Shown here piece after piece: positions 18,383-27,800 of a stretch of DNA of 52,113 nt. This stretch comes from CAJBIL01 sp049295655. Its GTDB lineage: Bacteria; Pseudomonadota; Gammaproteobacteria; Burkholderiales; Rhodocyclaceae. Location of the stretch: NCBI GenBank assembly GCA_049295655.1, contig JBAQRB010000118.1, forward strand, positions 1-52,113, given 5' to 3'. Position numbers and translations under genes: made by a program. Below the pieces are notes generated by a model. The model saw only the letters and a list, made by a program, of their open reading frames with translations, searched no databases and was not told the origin of the DNA. Positions within the stretch are counted from its first letter, which is position 1; each line of letters starts with the position of its first letter.

Positions 18383-18838
18383 ATGAGCACGCAAACCGTT
18401 GCCGATTTCAGCCTGCCGGCGACCGGCGGGAAAAATTTCTCGCTGGCCGACGCTCAGGGCCGCCCGCTGGTCATCTACTTCTATCCGAAGGACAGCACGC
18501 CGGGCTGCACGACCGAAGCGCAGCAGTTTCGCGACCTTCATGCCGAGTTCGGGAAGGCCGGCGCGATCGTCGTCGGCGTCTCGCGCGACAGCGTCAGATC
18601 GCACGAAAATTTCAAGGTCAAACAGGAATTGCCCTTCGACCTGCTTTCCGATGCGGAAGAAGTGCTCTGCACGCAATTCGCGGTCATCAAAATGAAATCG
18701 ATGTATGGGAAACAGGTAAGAGGCATTGAACGCAGCACCTTTGTCATCGACGGCAAGGGCGTATTGCAGCGCGAATGGCGCGGCGTGAAAGTGCCGGGCC
18801 ACGCGCAGGAAGTGCTCGATTTCGTCAAGACGCTCTGA
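18383..18838 (+). CDS. bcp: Thioredoxin-dependent peroxiredoxin, Bcp/PrxQ type
   Basis: A 151-residue cytoplasmic peroxidase. The peroxidatic Cys is in 'YPKDSTPGCTTEAQQF' (Cys43). The neighbouring Cys five residues on, present in E. coli Bcp, is Gln here. Another Cys occurs in 'LLSDAEEVLCTQF', the helix-3 position used as resolving Cys in the Xylella-type PrxQ subgroup, so an atypical 2-Cys mechanism of that kind is likely. A longer in-frame reading upstream runs across the divergent promoters and was rejected. The PIN-PhoH gene follows after 30 bases and may be co-transcribed. Confidence 0.9.
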   Translation: MSTQTVADFSLPATGGKNFSLADAQGRPLVIYFYPKDSTPGCTTEAQQFRDLHAEFGKAGAIVVGVSRDSVRSHENFKVKQELPFDLLSDAEEVLCTQFAVIKMKSMYGKQVRGIERSTFVIDGKGVLQREWRGVKVPGHAQEVLDFVKTL

Positions 18839-18868
18839 CCCGTAGCAGCCAACCGGAGGACCCAAGCC

Positions 18869-20299
18869 ATGGCCCGAAAATCCGCAGCCAGCGCCAAAAC
18901 AAAAGCCTCGAAAAGTGCGCAAACCAAGCTTTTCGTTCTTGACACCAATGTGCTGATGCACGATCCGACCAGCGTCTACCGCTTCGAGGAACACGACGTC
19001 TTCCTGCCGATCATGACGCTCGAAGAGCTCGACAACAACAAGAAGGGGATGTCGGAAATCTCGCGCAACGCGCGCCAGATCACGCGCACGCTCGACGAAA
19101 TCGTCACCAGCCTGTCCGACGGCATCGAAAACGGCATCGAGCTTTTCGGCCCGTCGCGCAAGCTGGCCAGCGGCCATCTCTTCCTGCAGACCGAGGCCAT
19201 CTCGAACGACCTGCCGGCCGGCCTGCCGACCGCCAAGGCCGACAACCAGATTCTCGCCGTCGTCATCCACCTGCAGCGGCGCTACCCCGACCGCCCGGTG
19301 ATCCTCGTCTCGAAGGACATCAACATGCGCATCAAGGCCCGCGCCCTCGGCCTCGAAGCGCAGGACTACTTCAACGACAAGGTGATCGAGGACACCGACC
19401 TGCTGTACACCGGCATCCGTCAGCTGCCACCCGACTTCTGGGACAAGCACGGTCAGGGCATGGAATCGTGGAAGAAGGACGGCCACACGCTGTATCGCCT
19501 GAAAGGGCCGCTCTGCCCGCAGTTGCTGGTCAATGAATTCCTCTACCAGGAAGGCGAACAGCCGCTCTACGCGATCGTCCGCGAAGTGGCCGGAAAAACG
19601 GCCCAGCTCGAGACGCTCGCCGATTTCACCCACCCGAAAAACAACGTCTGGGGGATCACGGCGCGCAACCGCGAACAGAATTTCGCACTCAACCTGCTGA
19701 TGAATCCGCAGATCGACTTCATCACCCTGCTCGGCCAGGCCGGCACCGGCAAGACGCTGCTCACGCTGGCCGCCGCACTGACGCAGGTGCTCGACAGCAA
19801 GATCTACAGTGAGATCATCATGACCCGCGTCACGGTGCCGGTCGGCGAGGACATCGGTTTCCTGCCGGGCACCGAGGAGGAAAAAATGGGTCCATGGATG
19901 GGCGCGCTCGAAGACAACCTCGAGGTGCTGACCAAGACCGACGACGAATCCGGCGACTGGGGCCGGGCGGCGACGCGCGACCTGGTCCGCAGCCGGATCA
20001 AGATCAAGTCGCTCAACTTCATGCGCGGCCGCACCTTCCTCAACAAGTTCCTGATCATCGACGAGGCGCAGAACCTGACGCCAAAACAGATGAAGACGCT
20101 GATCACGCGCGCCGGCCCGGGAACCAAGGTCGTCTGCATGGGCAACATCGCGCAGATCGACACGCCCTACCTGACCGAAGGCAGCTCCGGCCTGACCTAC
20201 GTCGTCGACCGCTTCAAGGGCTGGGAGCACTCCGGGCACATCACGCTGCAACGCGGCGAACGCTCGCGCCTCGCGGACCACGCCGCCGAAGTGCTATAA
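18869..20299 (+). CDS. PIN domain-PhoH family ATPase (PhoH2-like)
   Basis: A 476-residue fusion of an N-terminal PIN nuclease domain (LFVLDTNVLMHDPTS, about 23-160) and a C-terminal PhoH ATPase domain. Walker A is GQAGTGKTLLTLA (about residue 290) and Walker B is 'FLIIDEAQNLT' (about 395). PhoH2 proteins of this layout act as RNA helicases and ribonucleases in mycobacteria. The role here is inferred from that. GGAGG precedes the ATG. It ends just before a strong hairpin terminator. Confidence 0.9.
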   Translation: MARKSAASAKTKASKSAQTKLFVLDTNVLMHDPTSVYRFEEHDVFLPIMTLEELDNNKKGMSEISRNARQITRTLDEIVTSLSDGIENGIELFGPSRKLASGHLFLQTEAISNDLPAGLPTAKADNQILAVVIHLQRRYPDRPVILVSKDINMRIKARALGLEAQDYFNDKVIEDTDLLYTGIRQLPPDFWDKHGQGMESWKKDGHTLYRLKGPLCPQLLVNEFLYQEGEQPLYAIVREVAGKTAQLETLADFTHPKNNVWGITARNREQNFALNLLMNPQIDFITLLGQAGTGKTLLTLAAALTQVLDSKIYSEIIMTRVTVPVGEDIGFLPGTEEEKMGPWMGALEDNLEVLTKTDDESGDWGRAATRDLVRSRIKIKSLNFMRGRTFLNKFLIIDEAQNLTPKQMKTLITRAGPGTKVVCMGNIAQIDTPYLTEGSSGLTYVVDRFKGWEHSGHITLQRGERSRLADHAAEVL

Positions 20300-20310
20300 T
20301 CGCTGCGCTT

Positions 20311-20342
20311 TGACGGGCCGTGTCTGTGGACACGGCCCGTTC
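20311..20342 (+). terminator. Rho-independent-type terminator after the PIN-PhoH gene
   Basis: ACGGGCCGTGTC / GACACGGCCCGT, 12 perfect base pairs around TGTG, followed by TCATTTCT. It starts 12 bases after the stop codon. The T-run is interrupted. Confidence 0.7.
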
Positions 20343-20410
20343 ATTTCTGCCATCCGATCCGTGAAAATTTTCGCATTACCGAACGGATCCCACGTATTCC
20401 GGAGGGTCGA

Positions 20411-21640
20411 TTGAAACGACGCGACTTCCTCGCCGCTTCGGCGGTTCTCTCGCTGCTCACGGCTTCACCGGCGATTGCCGCAAAAAAACCGGCTGCAAAA
20501 AAACCACTCGCCAAAACGCACGCGAAGCCCGTGCGCAAGCCAGCCGCAAAGCACAGCTACAAACCGGCAGCCAGGCCGCTCCCCGCAACGGCCGCCGCCA
20601 GCACAGAAGCGCCAAGCGAACCACGCAGCGTCATCAGCCTGCCCGATGAACCGGCGGCGCGTTGGCGGACTTACGACATCACCTCGACGGTGATGCTCAA
20701 GAAGGCGCAAGGAAAAACCCGGATCTGGCTGCCCCTGGCGCAATACAAGGACACGCCTTGGCAACGCTCACTGGGCCATAGCTGGCAGGGAAATTTCGAG
20801 AATGCCGGTATCTATCGCGATCCGGTCGCTGAAATGGAAGTGTTTTACGCCGACTGGAGCGCCGAGGTCAGCGCGCCGCAACTACAGATCGTCAGCCAGG
20901 TCGCAACGCAGGATCGGCACTTCGACATCACCCGTCGCGGTGCCGTCGCCGAACGCAACGAGGTACTACGCCGCTGCCTGCACCCGACCGCGCAGGTGCC
21001 GACCGACGGTCTCGTCCGCCAGACCGCCGAGCGCGCCATCGGCCGCATCAAGGACCCGGTCGCGCAAGGCAAGGCGATTTACGACTGGGTGGTCGACAAC
21101 ACCGTACGCGATCCGCAATCGCCGGGCTGCTGCGGCCTCGGCGACATTGCGGCAATGCTCGACAGCGGCCACCTGGGTGGCAAAAGCGCCGACATCGCGC
21201 TACTCTTTGTCGGCCTGTGCCGCGCTATCGGCATCCCGGCCCGGCCGGTGTTCGGCATGCGTATCGACTACTCGCGCCTGTTCGGCGGCCTCGGCATGAC
21301 CGGCAACCTGCGCCAGGCCCAGCACTGCCGCGCCGAGTTTTACACACCGGGCTACGGCTGGATTCCGGTCGATCCTTCCGACGTGCGCAAATCCATCCTC
21401 GACGAAGGCCTGAGCAGCGCCGACTCGAAGCTGGTGGTGCTGAAAAAGCTGCTGTTCGGGTTCTGGGAAATGAACTGGATCGGCTTCAACGCGGCGCAGG
21501 ATGTAAATCTGCGCGGCACGCTCGGCCAGGCCATGCCCTTCCTGACCGTACCGCAGATTGAAAGCGCCGAGGGCCGCTTCGACAGCCTCGACAGCGAGCG
21601 CTTCAGCTACAAGGTCAGCGCCAGCCGCATCGAAAGCTGA
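20411..21640 (+). CDS. Tat-exported transglutaminase-like protein with Ser in place of the catalytic Cys
   Basis: A 409-residue protein. MKRRDFLAASAVLSLLTASP with 'AIAAKK' is a twin-arginine signal, followed by a Lys/Ala/Pro-rich linker (24-75). The transglutaminase core spans about 200-330: 'LGGKSADIALLFVGLC' then 'GIPARPVFGMRI', 'QHCRAEFYTPGYGWIPVDPSDV'. His and Asp of the triad are present. The Cys expected 15 residues before GIPAR is Ser259 (AGC). The start codon is TTG, fixed by GGAGGG five bases upstream and the Tat motif. It probably binds peptides or peptidoglycan in the periplasm, perhaps without cleavage. Confidence 0.85.
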   Translation: MKRRDFLAASAVLSLLTASPAIAAKKPAAKKPLAKTHAKPVRKPAAKHSYKPAARPLPATAAASTEAPSEPRSVISLPDEPAARWRTYDITSTVMLKKAQGKTRIWLPLAQYKDTPWQRSLGHSWQGNFENAGIYRDPVAEMEVFYADWSAEVSAPQLQIVSQVATQDRHFDITRRGAVAERNEVLRRCLHPTAQVPTDGLVRQTAERAIGRIKDPVAQGKAIYDWVVDNTVRDPQSPGCCGLGDIAAMLDSGHLGGKSADIALLFVGLCRAIGIPARPVFGMRIDYSRLFGGLGMTGNLRQAQHCRAEFYTPGYGWIPVDPSDVRKSILDEGLSSADSKLVVLKKLLFGFWEMNWIGFNAAQDVNLRGTLGQAMPFLTVPQIESAEGRFDSLDSERFSYKVSASRIES

Positions 21641-21664
21641 GAGACCGGCGCCCATCGGCCGGAA

Positions 21665-23113
21665 TCAATACGATCCCGGATTGGCGAAGTTCTCGAAGCG
21701 CGTGTATTCGCCGATGAAAGTCAGGCGTACGGTGCCGATCGGGCCGTTACGCTGCTTGCCGATGATGATTTCGGCAACGCCCTTGTCGGGCGTGTCCTGG
21801 TTGTAGACCTCGTCGCGGTAGATGAACATGATCACGTCGGCGTCCTGCTCGATGGCGCCCGATTCGCGCAGGTCGGACATCACCGGGCGCTTGTTCGGCC
21901 GTTGCTCGAGCGCACGGTTAAGCTGCGACAGCGCGATCACCGGTACCTGAAGCTCCTTGGCCAGACTCTTCAGCGAGCGCGAAATCTCCGAAATTTCGGT
22001 CGCGCGATTCTCGCCATTGCCGTTGGCCGAGGACATCAGCTGCAGGTAGTCGATGACGATCAGGCCGAGCTTGCCGCACTGGCGATGCAGGCGGCGTGCC
22101 CGGGCGCGCAGGTCGATCGGGTTCAGCGCCGGCGTCTCGTCGATATAGAGCGGTGCCTCGTGCATCTTGCCGAGCGCAAACGACAGGCGCGACCACTCGT
22201 CGTCGTTCAGGCGGCCGGTGCGCACGCGGTGCGCATCGAGCTTGCCGACCGACGACAGCATCCGCATCGCCAGTTGTGCGCCGCCCATTTCCATCGAAAA
22301 AACGGCGACCGGCAGGCCGACTTCGATCGCCACGTGCTCGGCCATGTTCAGGGCAAAAGACGTCTTGCCCATCGACGGCCGCCCGGCGACGATCAGCAGG
22401 TCGCCGGGTTGCAGGCCGGAAGTCTTCGAGTCGAGATCGTGATAGCCGGTCGGTATGCCGGTGATGTCCGATGGATTGTCGCGGTCGTGCAGTTCCTGGA
22501 TGCGCTCGACGACCTGGGTAAGCAGCGGATTGATGTGCTGGAAACCGGTCTCGCTGCGAAAGCCGCCCTCGGCAATCGCAAAGACGCGGGCCTCGGCTTC
22601 GTCGAGCAGTTGCTTCGGATCGCGCCCGAGCGGATTCAATGCGCTGCCGGCAATCTCGTCACCCGCCGTCACCAGTTGCCGGAGAATCGCGCGCTCGCGG
22701 ACGATCTCGGCGTAGCGCCGGATATTGGCCGCCGACGGCGTGTTCGCCGCCAGTTCGCCCAGATAGGCCAGCCCGCCGGTATCGCCGCTCTCGCCGGCGG
22801 CATCGAGACTCTCGGCGACCGTCACCACGTCAACCGGCTTGCCGCGCTCGAGCAGCTTGCGGATCTGGCGGTAGATGCGCTTGTGCTCGTCGCGGTAAAA
22901 ATCGCCTTCGGCGATCAGGTCGGTGATCTTGTCGAAAGCCGCGTTATCGAGCAGCAGGCCGCCAAGCACCGACTGCTCGGCCTCGATCGAATGCGGCGGG
23001 ATACGCAGCATCGCGATCGCCGGGTCAACCGGCGAATTCTGTTCGCGCCGGCCGCGCTGATTGTAGGAATTCTGCGAATTCTGGGAGTTAAACGAATTGA
23101 ACGACTTGGCCAT
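21665..23113 (-). CDS. dnaB: Replicative DNA helicase
   Basis: A 482-residue hexameric replicative helicase. After a low-complexity Asn/Ser/Gln N-terminus (MAKSFNSFNSQNSQNSYNQ, about 25 residues) comes the N-terminal dimerisation domain ('PPHSIEAEQSVLGGLLLD'), then the RecA-like motor with Walker A GRPSMGKTSFALN (about 245), 'VFSMEMGGAQLAMRML', Walker B 'LIVIDYLQLMS' and the end 'LSQLNRALEQRPNKRP' and 'EYTRFENFANP'. The ATG was chosen at MAKSF. The upstream extension is in the terminator region. The Ser/Asn repeat at the N-terminus is unusual compared with E. coli DnaB. Confidence 0.96.
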   Translation of the reverse strand: MAKSFNSFNSQNSQNSYNQRGRREQNSPVDPAIAMLRIPPHSIEAEQSVLGGLLLDNAAFDKITDLIAEGDFYRDEHKRIYRQIRKLLERGKPVDVVTVAESLDAAGESGDTGGLAYLGELAANTPSAANIRRYAEIVRERAILRQLVTAGDEIAGSALNPLGRDPKQLLDEAEARVFAIAEGGFRSETGFQHINPLLTQVVERIQELHDRDNPSDITGIPTGYHDLDSKTSGLQPGDLLIVAGRPSMGKTSFALNMAEHVAIEVGLPVAVFSMEMGGAQLAMRMLSSVGKLDAHRVRTGRLNDDEWSRLSFALGKMHEAPLYIDETPALNPIDLRARARRLHRQCGKLGLIVIDYLQLMSSANGNGENRATEISEISRSLKSLAKELQVPVIALSQLNRALEQRPNKRPVMSDLRESGAIEQDADVIMFIYRDEVYNQDTPDKGVAEIIIGKQRNGPIGTVRLTFIGEYTRFENFANPGSY

Positions 23114-23189
23114 AGGAAATCCGGTGCGGGAGACAACGCCAGCCGGCCAGTTTACCCTGCCCCGCGGACATCCCGATGCCCTCAAATAA

Positions 23190-23219
23190 AAAAAGCCTTG
23201 CACCAGGGCAAGGCTTTTT
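23190..23219 (-). terminator. Terminator of the rpsF-priB-rpsR-rplI operon
   Basis: Read on the minus strand, GCC-rich arms AAAAAGCCTTGC / GCAAGGCTTTTT with a 6-base loop and a T7 run continuing to ATTT. It lies 53 bases after the rplI stop and before dnaB, so dnaB has separate transcription or read-through. Confidence 0.85.
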
Positions 23220-23272
23220 CGTAACGCCGGAAAATCGCGCTGTTCCGCGATCCCCGGTGCATCGGTGCGGTA

Positions 23273-23719
23273 TTACTCGCCGACGATCGAAACCGTAATG
23301 GTCGCCAGAACGTCGGTATGCACGGCGACTTCCAGCTCGGTTTCGCCAACGGTCTTCAGCGGACCCATCGGCATGCGAACCGACGACTTGTCGACGTCGA
23401 AGCCCTGTGCCTTGAGCGCATCGGCCACGTCGAAGTTGACGACCGAACCGAACAGGCGACCATCGACACCGGCCTTGCGACCGATCTTGACGACCACGCC
23501 GTTGAGCTTCTCGGCAACGGCCTGAGCGGCAACCAGCTTCTCGGCGGCGGCTTTTTCGAGCTCGGCACGCTTCACTTCAAACTCTGCCTTGGCGGCCAGC
23601 GTTGCACGCTTGGCCTTGCCGGTCGGGATCAGAAAGTTGCGGGCGTAGCCCGGCTTGACATTGACCAGATCGCCGAGGTTGCCGAGGTTGACGACCTTCT
23701 CCATCAGAATAATTTGCAT
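23273..23719 (-). CDS. rplI: 50S ribosomal protein L9
   Basis: A 148-residue L9 with N-terminal 23S rRNA-binding domain (MQIILMEKVVNLGNLGDLVN, 'VKPGYARNFLIPTGKA'), a connecting helix and a C-terminal domain ('DGRLFGSVVNFDVADALKA'). Length matches E. coli L9. It lies 14 bases after rpsR and ends the S6-PriB-S18-L9 operon. Confidence 0.98.
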   Translation of the reverse strand: MQIILMEKVVNLGNLGDLVNVKPGYARNFLIPTGKAKRATLAAKAEFEVKRAELEKAAAEKLVAAQAVAEKLNGVVVKIGRKAGVDGRLFGSVVNFDVADALKAQGFDVDKSSVRMPMGPLKTVGETELEVAVHTDVLATITVSIVGE

Positions 23720-23733
23720 CGTCTTGTCCTCGA

Positions 23734-24009
23734 TTACAGGTGGTTATCGGTGTAAGGCAGCAGAGCCAGGAAGCGGGCGCGCTTGACGGCAACCGACAGC
23801 AGGCGCTGGTAGCCAGCCTTGGTACCGGTCAAACGGGCCGGCATGATCTTGGCGTTTTCAGCGATGTATTCCTTGAACAGATCGACATCCTTGTAGTCGA
23901 TGCCGTCCATTTTTTCCAGGCTGAAGCGGCAGAACTTGCGGCGCTTGAAAAGGCCACTGCCACGCTTCTTGCCGTTCTTGTCATCCTTCTTCTTGAAGAA
24001 CCTACCCAT
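23734..24009 (-). CDS. rpsR: 30S ribosomal protein S18
   Basis: A 91-residue S18, which pairs with S6 on the 30S platform. 'KRRKFCRFSLEKMDGIDYKD' and 'TGTKAGYQRLLSVAVKRAR' followed by 'LALLPYTDNH' are diagnostic. The Lys/Arg-rich N-terminus is typical of betaproteobacteria. Its ATG overlaps the priB stop by eight bases (ATGGGTAG). Confidence 0.98.
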   Translation of the reverse strand: MGRFFKKKDDKNGKKRGSGLFKRRKFCRFSLEKMDGIDYKDVDLFKEYIAENAKIMPARLTGTKAGYQRLLSVAVKRARFLALLPYTDNHL

Positions 24010-24310
24010 TTTGATTTCCTTCTACAAATTCGATCGTAATTACATGCAATCTCAACTGCTTGCTGTGCTGGCTCTTGGCGGCGAGGAAGCCGGTCAGATG
24101 GACCGACGCTCCCGGATTTGCCGCCTGCAACCACCTGGCTGTCGGGCCCAGGCCGATGGCCTGGATTTCGCACTCGACACGCCTTGGGCTGCCCGCTTCG
24201 ATCTGCTCCGACTGGTGCCCGATCACGCATTCGACGACCGGCACACCGGCCGGGGTAAAACGCAGCGCTTTGCGCTCGATCAGGGTTCCCGAGAGTTCGA
24301 CGCGGTTCAG
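24002..24310 (-). CDS. priB: Primosomal replication protein N, probable CTG start
   Basis: An OB-fold single-strand DNA-binding protein of 102 residues that helps PriA restart stalled forks. The reading MNRVELSGTLIERKALRF, 'VVECVIGHQSEQIEAG' and 'LTGFLAAKSQHSKQL' aligns with PriB from its first strand. No in-frame ATG, GTG or TTG exists between the rpsF end and the first conserved strand. The internal GTG at 24244 would delete it. CTG at 24310 stands five bases after GAGG and yields the family N-terminus (E. coli begins MTNRLVLSG). The start is inferred. The gene identity is firm from position and sequence. Confidence 0.85.
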   Translation of the reverse strand: MNRVELSGTLIERKALRFTPAGVPVVECVIGHQSEQIEAGSPRRVECEIQAIGLGPTARWLQAANPGASVHLTGFLAAKSQHSKQLRLHVITIEFVEGNQNG

Positions 24311-24324
24311 CAGAGCCTCAACAA

Positions 24325-24729
24325 TCAGGCAGCTGGCTGTTCGACGGTCTCGGCAGCAGCAGCGGCTTGAGCCGGTGCTTCAACCTTGGCTTCCATCATC
24401 GACTTGGACTTTTCTTCCTTCATCATCGGCGAAGGCGTGGTAACGGCCTTCTTCATCTTGATGACGAGGCTGCGCAGCACGGCGTCGTTGAACTTGAAAC
24501 CATGCTCGAGTTCGGCCAGCGTGGCACCGTCGCACTCGATGTTCATCAGAACATAGTGTGCCTTGTGCATTTTCTGGATCGGGTAGGCGAGCTGGCGACG
24601 GCCCCAGTCTTCGAGGCGATGAATCTGACCACCATGCGTGGTGACGAGCGTCTTGTAACGCTCGACCATCGCCGGGACCTGTTCACTCTGGTCCGGATGG
24701 ACGATAAAAACGATTTCATAATGGCGCAT
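24325..24729 (-). CDS. rpsF: 30S ribosomal protein S6
   Basis: A 134-residue S6 beginning MRHYEIVFIVHPDQSEQVPA, with 'GGQIHRLEDWGRRQLAYPIQ' and 'HKAHYVLMNIECDG', followed by an Ala/Glu/Lys-rich tail of about 35 residues where E. coli S6 carries its poly-Glu target site. AAAGGAG is five bases before ATG 24729. The alternative GTG two codons earlier has no spacing for it. First gene of the operon rpsF-priB-rpsR-rplI. Confidence 0.97.
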   Translation of the reverse strand: MRHYEIVFIVHPDQSEQVPAMVERYKTLVTTHGGQIHRLEDWGRRQLAYPIQKMHKAHYVLMNIECDGATLAELEHGFKFNDAVLRSLVIKMKKAVTTPSPMMKEEKSKSMMEAKVEAPAQAAAAAETVEQPAA

Positions 24730-24754
24730 GCACACTCCTTTTGGCTAAAGCCCC

Positions 24755-24769
24755 CCGTCATGCGAACGG
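24755..24769 (-). promoter_or_regulatory. Small hairpin in the rpsF leader
   Basis: CCGT / ACGG arms around a 7-base loop, 25-40 bases before the rpsF ATG. In other bacteria the S6:S18 complex represses this operon by binding a leader RNA hairpin with a CCG element. This hairpin sits where such an element would be, but the stem is short and the match is only suggestive. Confidence 0.3.
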
Positions 24770-24793
24770 TGGAGCAAGGTGGAAAAGCCGGCG

Positions 24794-24822
24794 ATTGTAA
24801 CCGATAAGCCGCCCGCCATCAA
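24794..24822 (-). promoter_or_regulatory. Sigma-70 promoter of the rpsF operon
   Basis: On the minus strand TTGATG, exactly 17 bases, TACAAT, giving a leader of about 60 bases before the rpsF ATG. Both hexamers differ from consensus at one or two positions, which is strong for this genome. Confidence 0.75.
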
Positions 24823-24852
24823 TGATCCTGACGGCCGCAGGAGTTCAGCACC

Positions 24853-27800
24853 TCAGCGGGAAGCCAGCGCACCGCTAAGCGCGGGCGCCGTCAGGAAACG
24901 CGACGCGAACTGCTCGGCCGGGATCGGCTGGCTCAGGAGATAGCCCTGGATGTAGTTGCACTTCAACGCAGAAAGGAAACAGCGCTGCTCTTCGGTTTCG
25001 ACGCCCTCGGCGACCACTTTCAGGCGCAGGTTATGCGCCAGCGCGATGATTCCGGAAACGATCGACGCGTCGTCGGCGTTGCGCGTCATGTCGCAGGTGA
25101 AGGCGCGGTCGATCTTCAGCACATCGACCGGGAAGCGGCGAAGATAGGCCAGCGACGAATAGCCGGTGCCGAAATCGTCGATGGCCAGCCCGACGCCCGT
25201 CGATTTCAGCGAGTCGAGCATGTGCAGCGTATCGTCGACGTGCTCCATGAGCATGCTCTCGGTAATCTCGAGCGTCACGCAGCGCGGATCGACGCCGGTG
25301 TCGTGCAGAACGCTGCGCAGGGTATCGATGAAACCCGCCTGCTGCAGCTGCACGCCGGAGAGATTGACCGTCACGTAGAGATGGCGCTGGCCGGCGTCGT
25401 GCCACGCCTTCAGCTGCCGGCAGGCCTCGCGCAATACCCATTCGCCGATCGGGATGATCAGACCGGTTTCTTCGGCCAGCGGAATGAACTCGAGCGGCGA
25501 AACCAGCCCGCGTGCCGGATGATGCCAGCGCACCAGCGCCTCCATGCCGACGATGCAGCTGTCGGCCGCGTTGGCGATCGGCTGGAAGAAAACGGCAAAC
25601 TCGTTGCGCTCGAGGGCGCGGCGCAGCGCGCCTTCGAGACGAAGGTGCTCGGCCGCCAGCGCCTCCATTGCCTCCTCGAAGAACTGGAAGCCGCTGCTCT
25701 TCTTCTTCGCCCGGTACATCGCCGTATCGGCCCGCCGCAGCAGCGCACTGGCGTCGACTCCGTCGTTCGGAAAAACGGCAATGCCGATGCTCGCCGAGAC
25801 GACGATGTCGTGCCCGTCGATCTCGAACGGCGCGGTGACGGCGTGACAGATTTTCTGTGCCGTCAGCGAAGCGATGGTCAGGTTCGGCAGCTCGTCGATC
25901 ACCACGGCGAACTCGTCGCCGCCGAGACGGGCAACGCAATCGCTGCCGCGCACACAGGCGCGGATGCGCTCGGAAACCGTCTTCAGCAACTTGTCGCCCA
26001 TCTCGTGGCCGAGCGTATCGTTTACAAACTTGAAACGATCCAGATCGAGATAGAGCAGCGCCAGCGACTGGGCCGCCGGTCCGGCCCGCTCAATGCAGCG
26101 ATTGAGATGGTCGTTGAACAGGACGCGGTTGGGCAGCCCGGTCAAGGCATCGTTGTACGCCAGGTGGCGCACGTGGCGCTCGGCGCGGGTTGCCTCGACC
26201 AGACGGCGGACACGCTGATTGACCACCGCCAGGTGGAGCGGCTTCGGAATGTAATCGCTGGCGCCGACGGCAAACGCGCGTTCGATCGAAGCGCTGTCCT
26301 CGAGCGCGGTAATCATCAGCACCGGGATCTCGCGCCCCTCGGGCGTCTCCTGCAGCCGGGCGCAGGCGGTAAAGCCATCCATCACCGGCATCAGCGCATC
26401 CATCAGGATCACGTCGGGACGCATGCGCTCGACCTCGGCCGCGACCTCGCTGCCGTCGTCCGCCTCGGTCACCACAAAACCGCTGCGCTGCAGCGCGGCA
26501 CGCAGGGCCGAGCGGGTGCTGCGATCGTCATCGACGATCAGCACGCGCGCCGCGCCGGCCGACGAGAGCGGCAAGGAGACCTCCGCCTCGCTCGCCAGCT
26601 CGTGCAGCAACTCCTGGCTGACCAGCGCGTACTCGGTGCGCAGGCGCGGCACCAGCAGCCCCGCCCGATCGGCCCGACCGGCTTCCGCCAGCGCCTCGAT
26701 CTCCTTGGCCAGCGCCGCCAGCGGCACCGCGCCGAGATTGCCCGCCGCGCCCTTGACGGCGTGGGCGGCGCGGCGCAGCGCGTCGTGCTCGCCGGCGACT
26801 GCGGCCGCCTCCAATTCCTCCAGATAGACCGGCATGTCTTCGAGGAAGGGCCGGATCGCCTGCCCGATCGCCCCGCCCAGCGCCTCGCGCAGCCGGACCA
26901 GCGCGGCGCGATCAAGCAGCTCGTCGGGGCGTCTCGCCGGCGCCGCGTCAGGCGCAGCGATCGCCGGTCGCGCCGGCGGAACGATCGCCAGACCCGGCAG
27001 CCAGCGCTGCAAGTGCGCCGACAGACTGCCCAGCGTCAGCGGCTTCGGCAGGTGGTCGTCCATCCCCGCCGACAGGCACTTCTCGATATCGGCCGGCTGC
27101 GTGTTGGCCGTCATCGCGACAATCGGTACCCGGCGGCCATCGTTCTCCAGCGCGCGGATCGCCGCGGTCGCTTCGTAGCCGTCCATCTCCGGCATATTGC
27201 AGTCCATCAGGACCAGATCCCAGGATTCACGCTTGAACGCCTGCACCGCGACCCGGCCGTTCTGCGCCACGACCGCCGTGCAGCCGAGCATCTCCAGCAT
27301 GCCGACGGCAATCGTCTGGCTGGTCCGGTTGTCCTCGACGACGAGTAGGCGGGGCACACCCGCGCTGGCCACGGCTGGTGCTGGACGAACGGCGGCAGCG
27401 CTACTGATCAGCGCCTCGATGCACTCGAGCAGGCGTTCCAGACGCAGGGGTTTGGCCAGATAGGCGTCGGCCGGCGGGGCGTCCGGCGCGCACACCACGC
27501 CATAGCGGTTCATCAGCACCATGCGCGGCTGGCCGAAGCGCGGCTCGCTACGCAGCCGCTGCACGGCTTCGGCATGGCTGGCGGCGAGCAGCATATCGAC
27601 GATCAGCAACTGGCAGGGCACGCCGGCCAGCGCCGCGTCTTCCAGTGCGACGGCCGCATCGTGCGCATTGCTCGCCGCAGCGCACTGATAGCCGCAGGAG
27701 CGCAGCGACTGCTCGAGAAACTGGCGAACCATCGCGCTTTCATCGACCACCAGAACGCGGCCGGTGCGCGCGCCGGCATCCGGCGCGGCCGCGCGGCTGA

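Noticed and set aside
25033..27348. 771-codon plus-strand frame over the giant kinase
   Set aside because: Antisense shadow of a high-GC gene with clear domain motifs on the minus strand.
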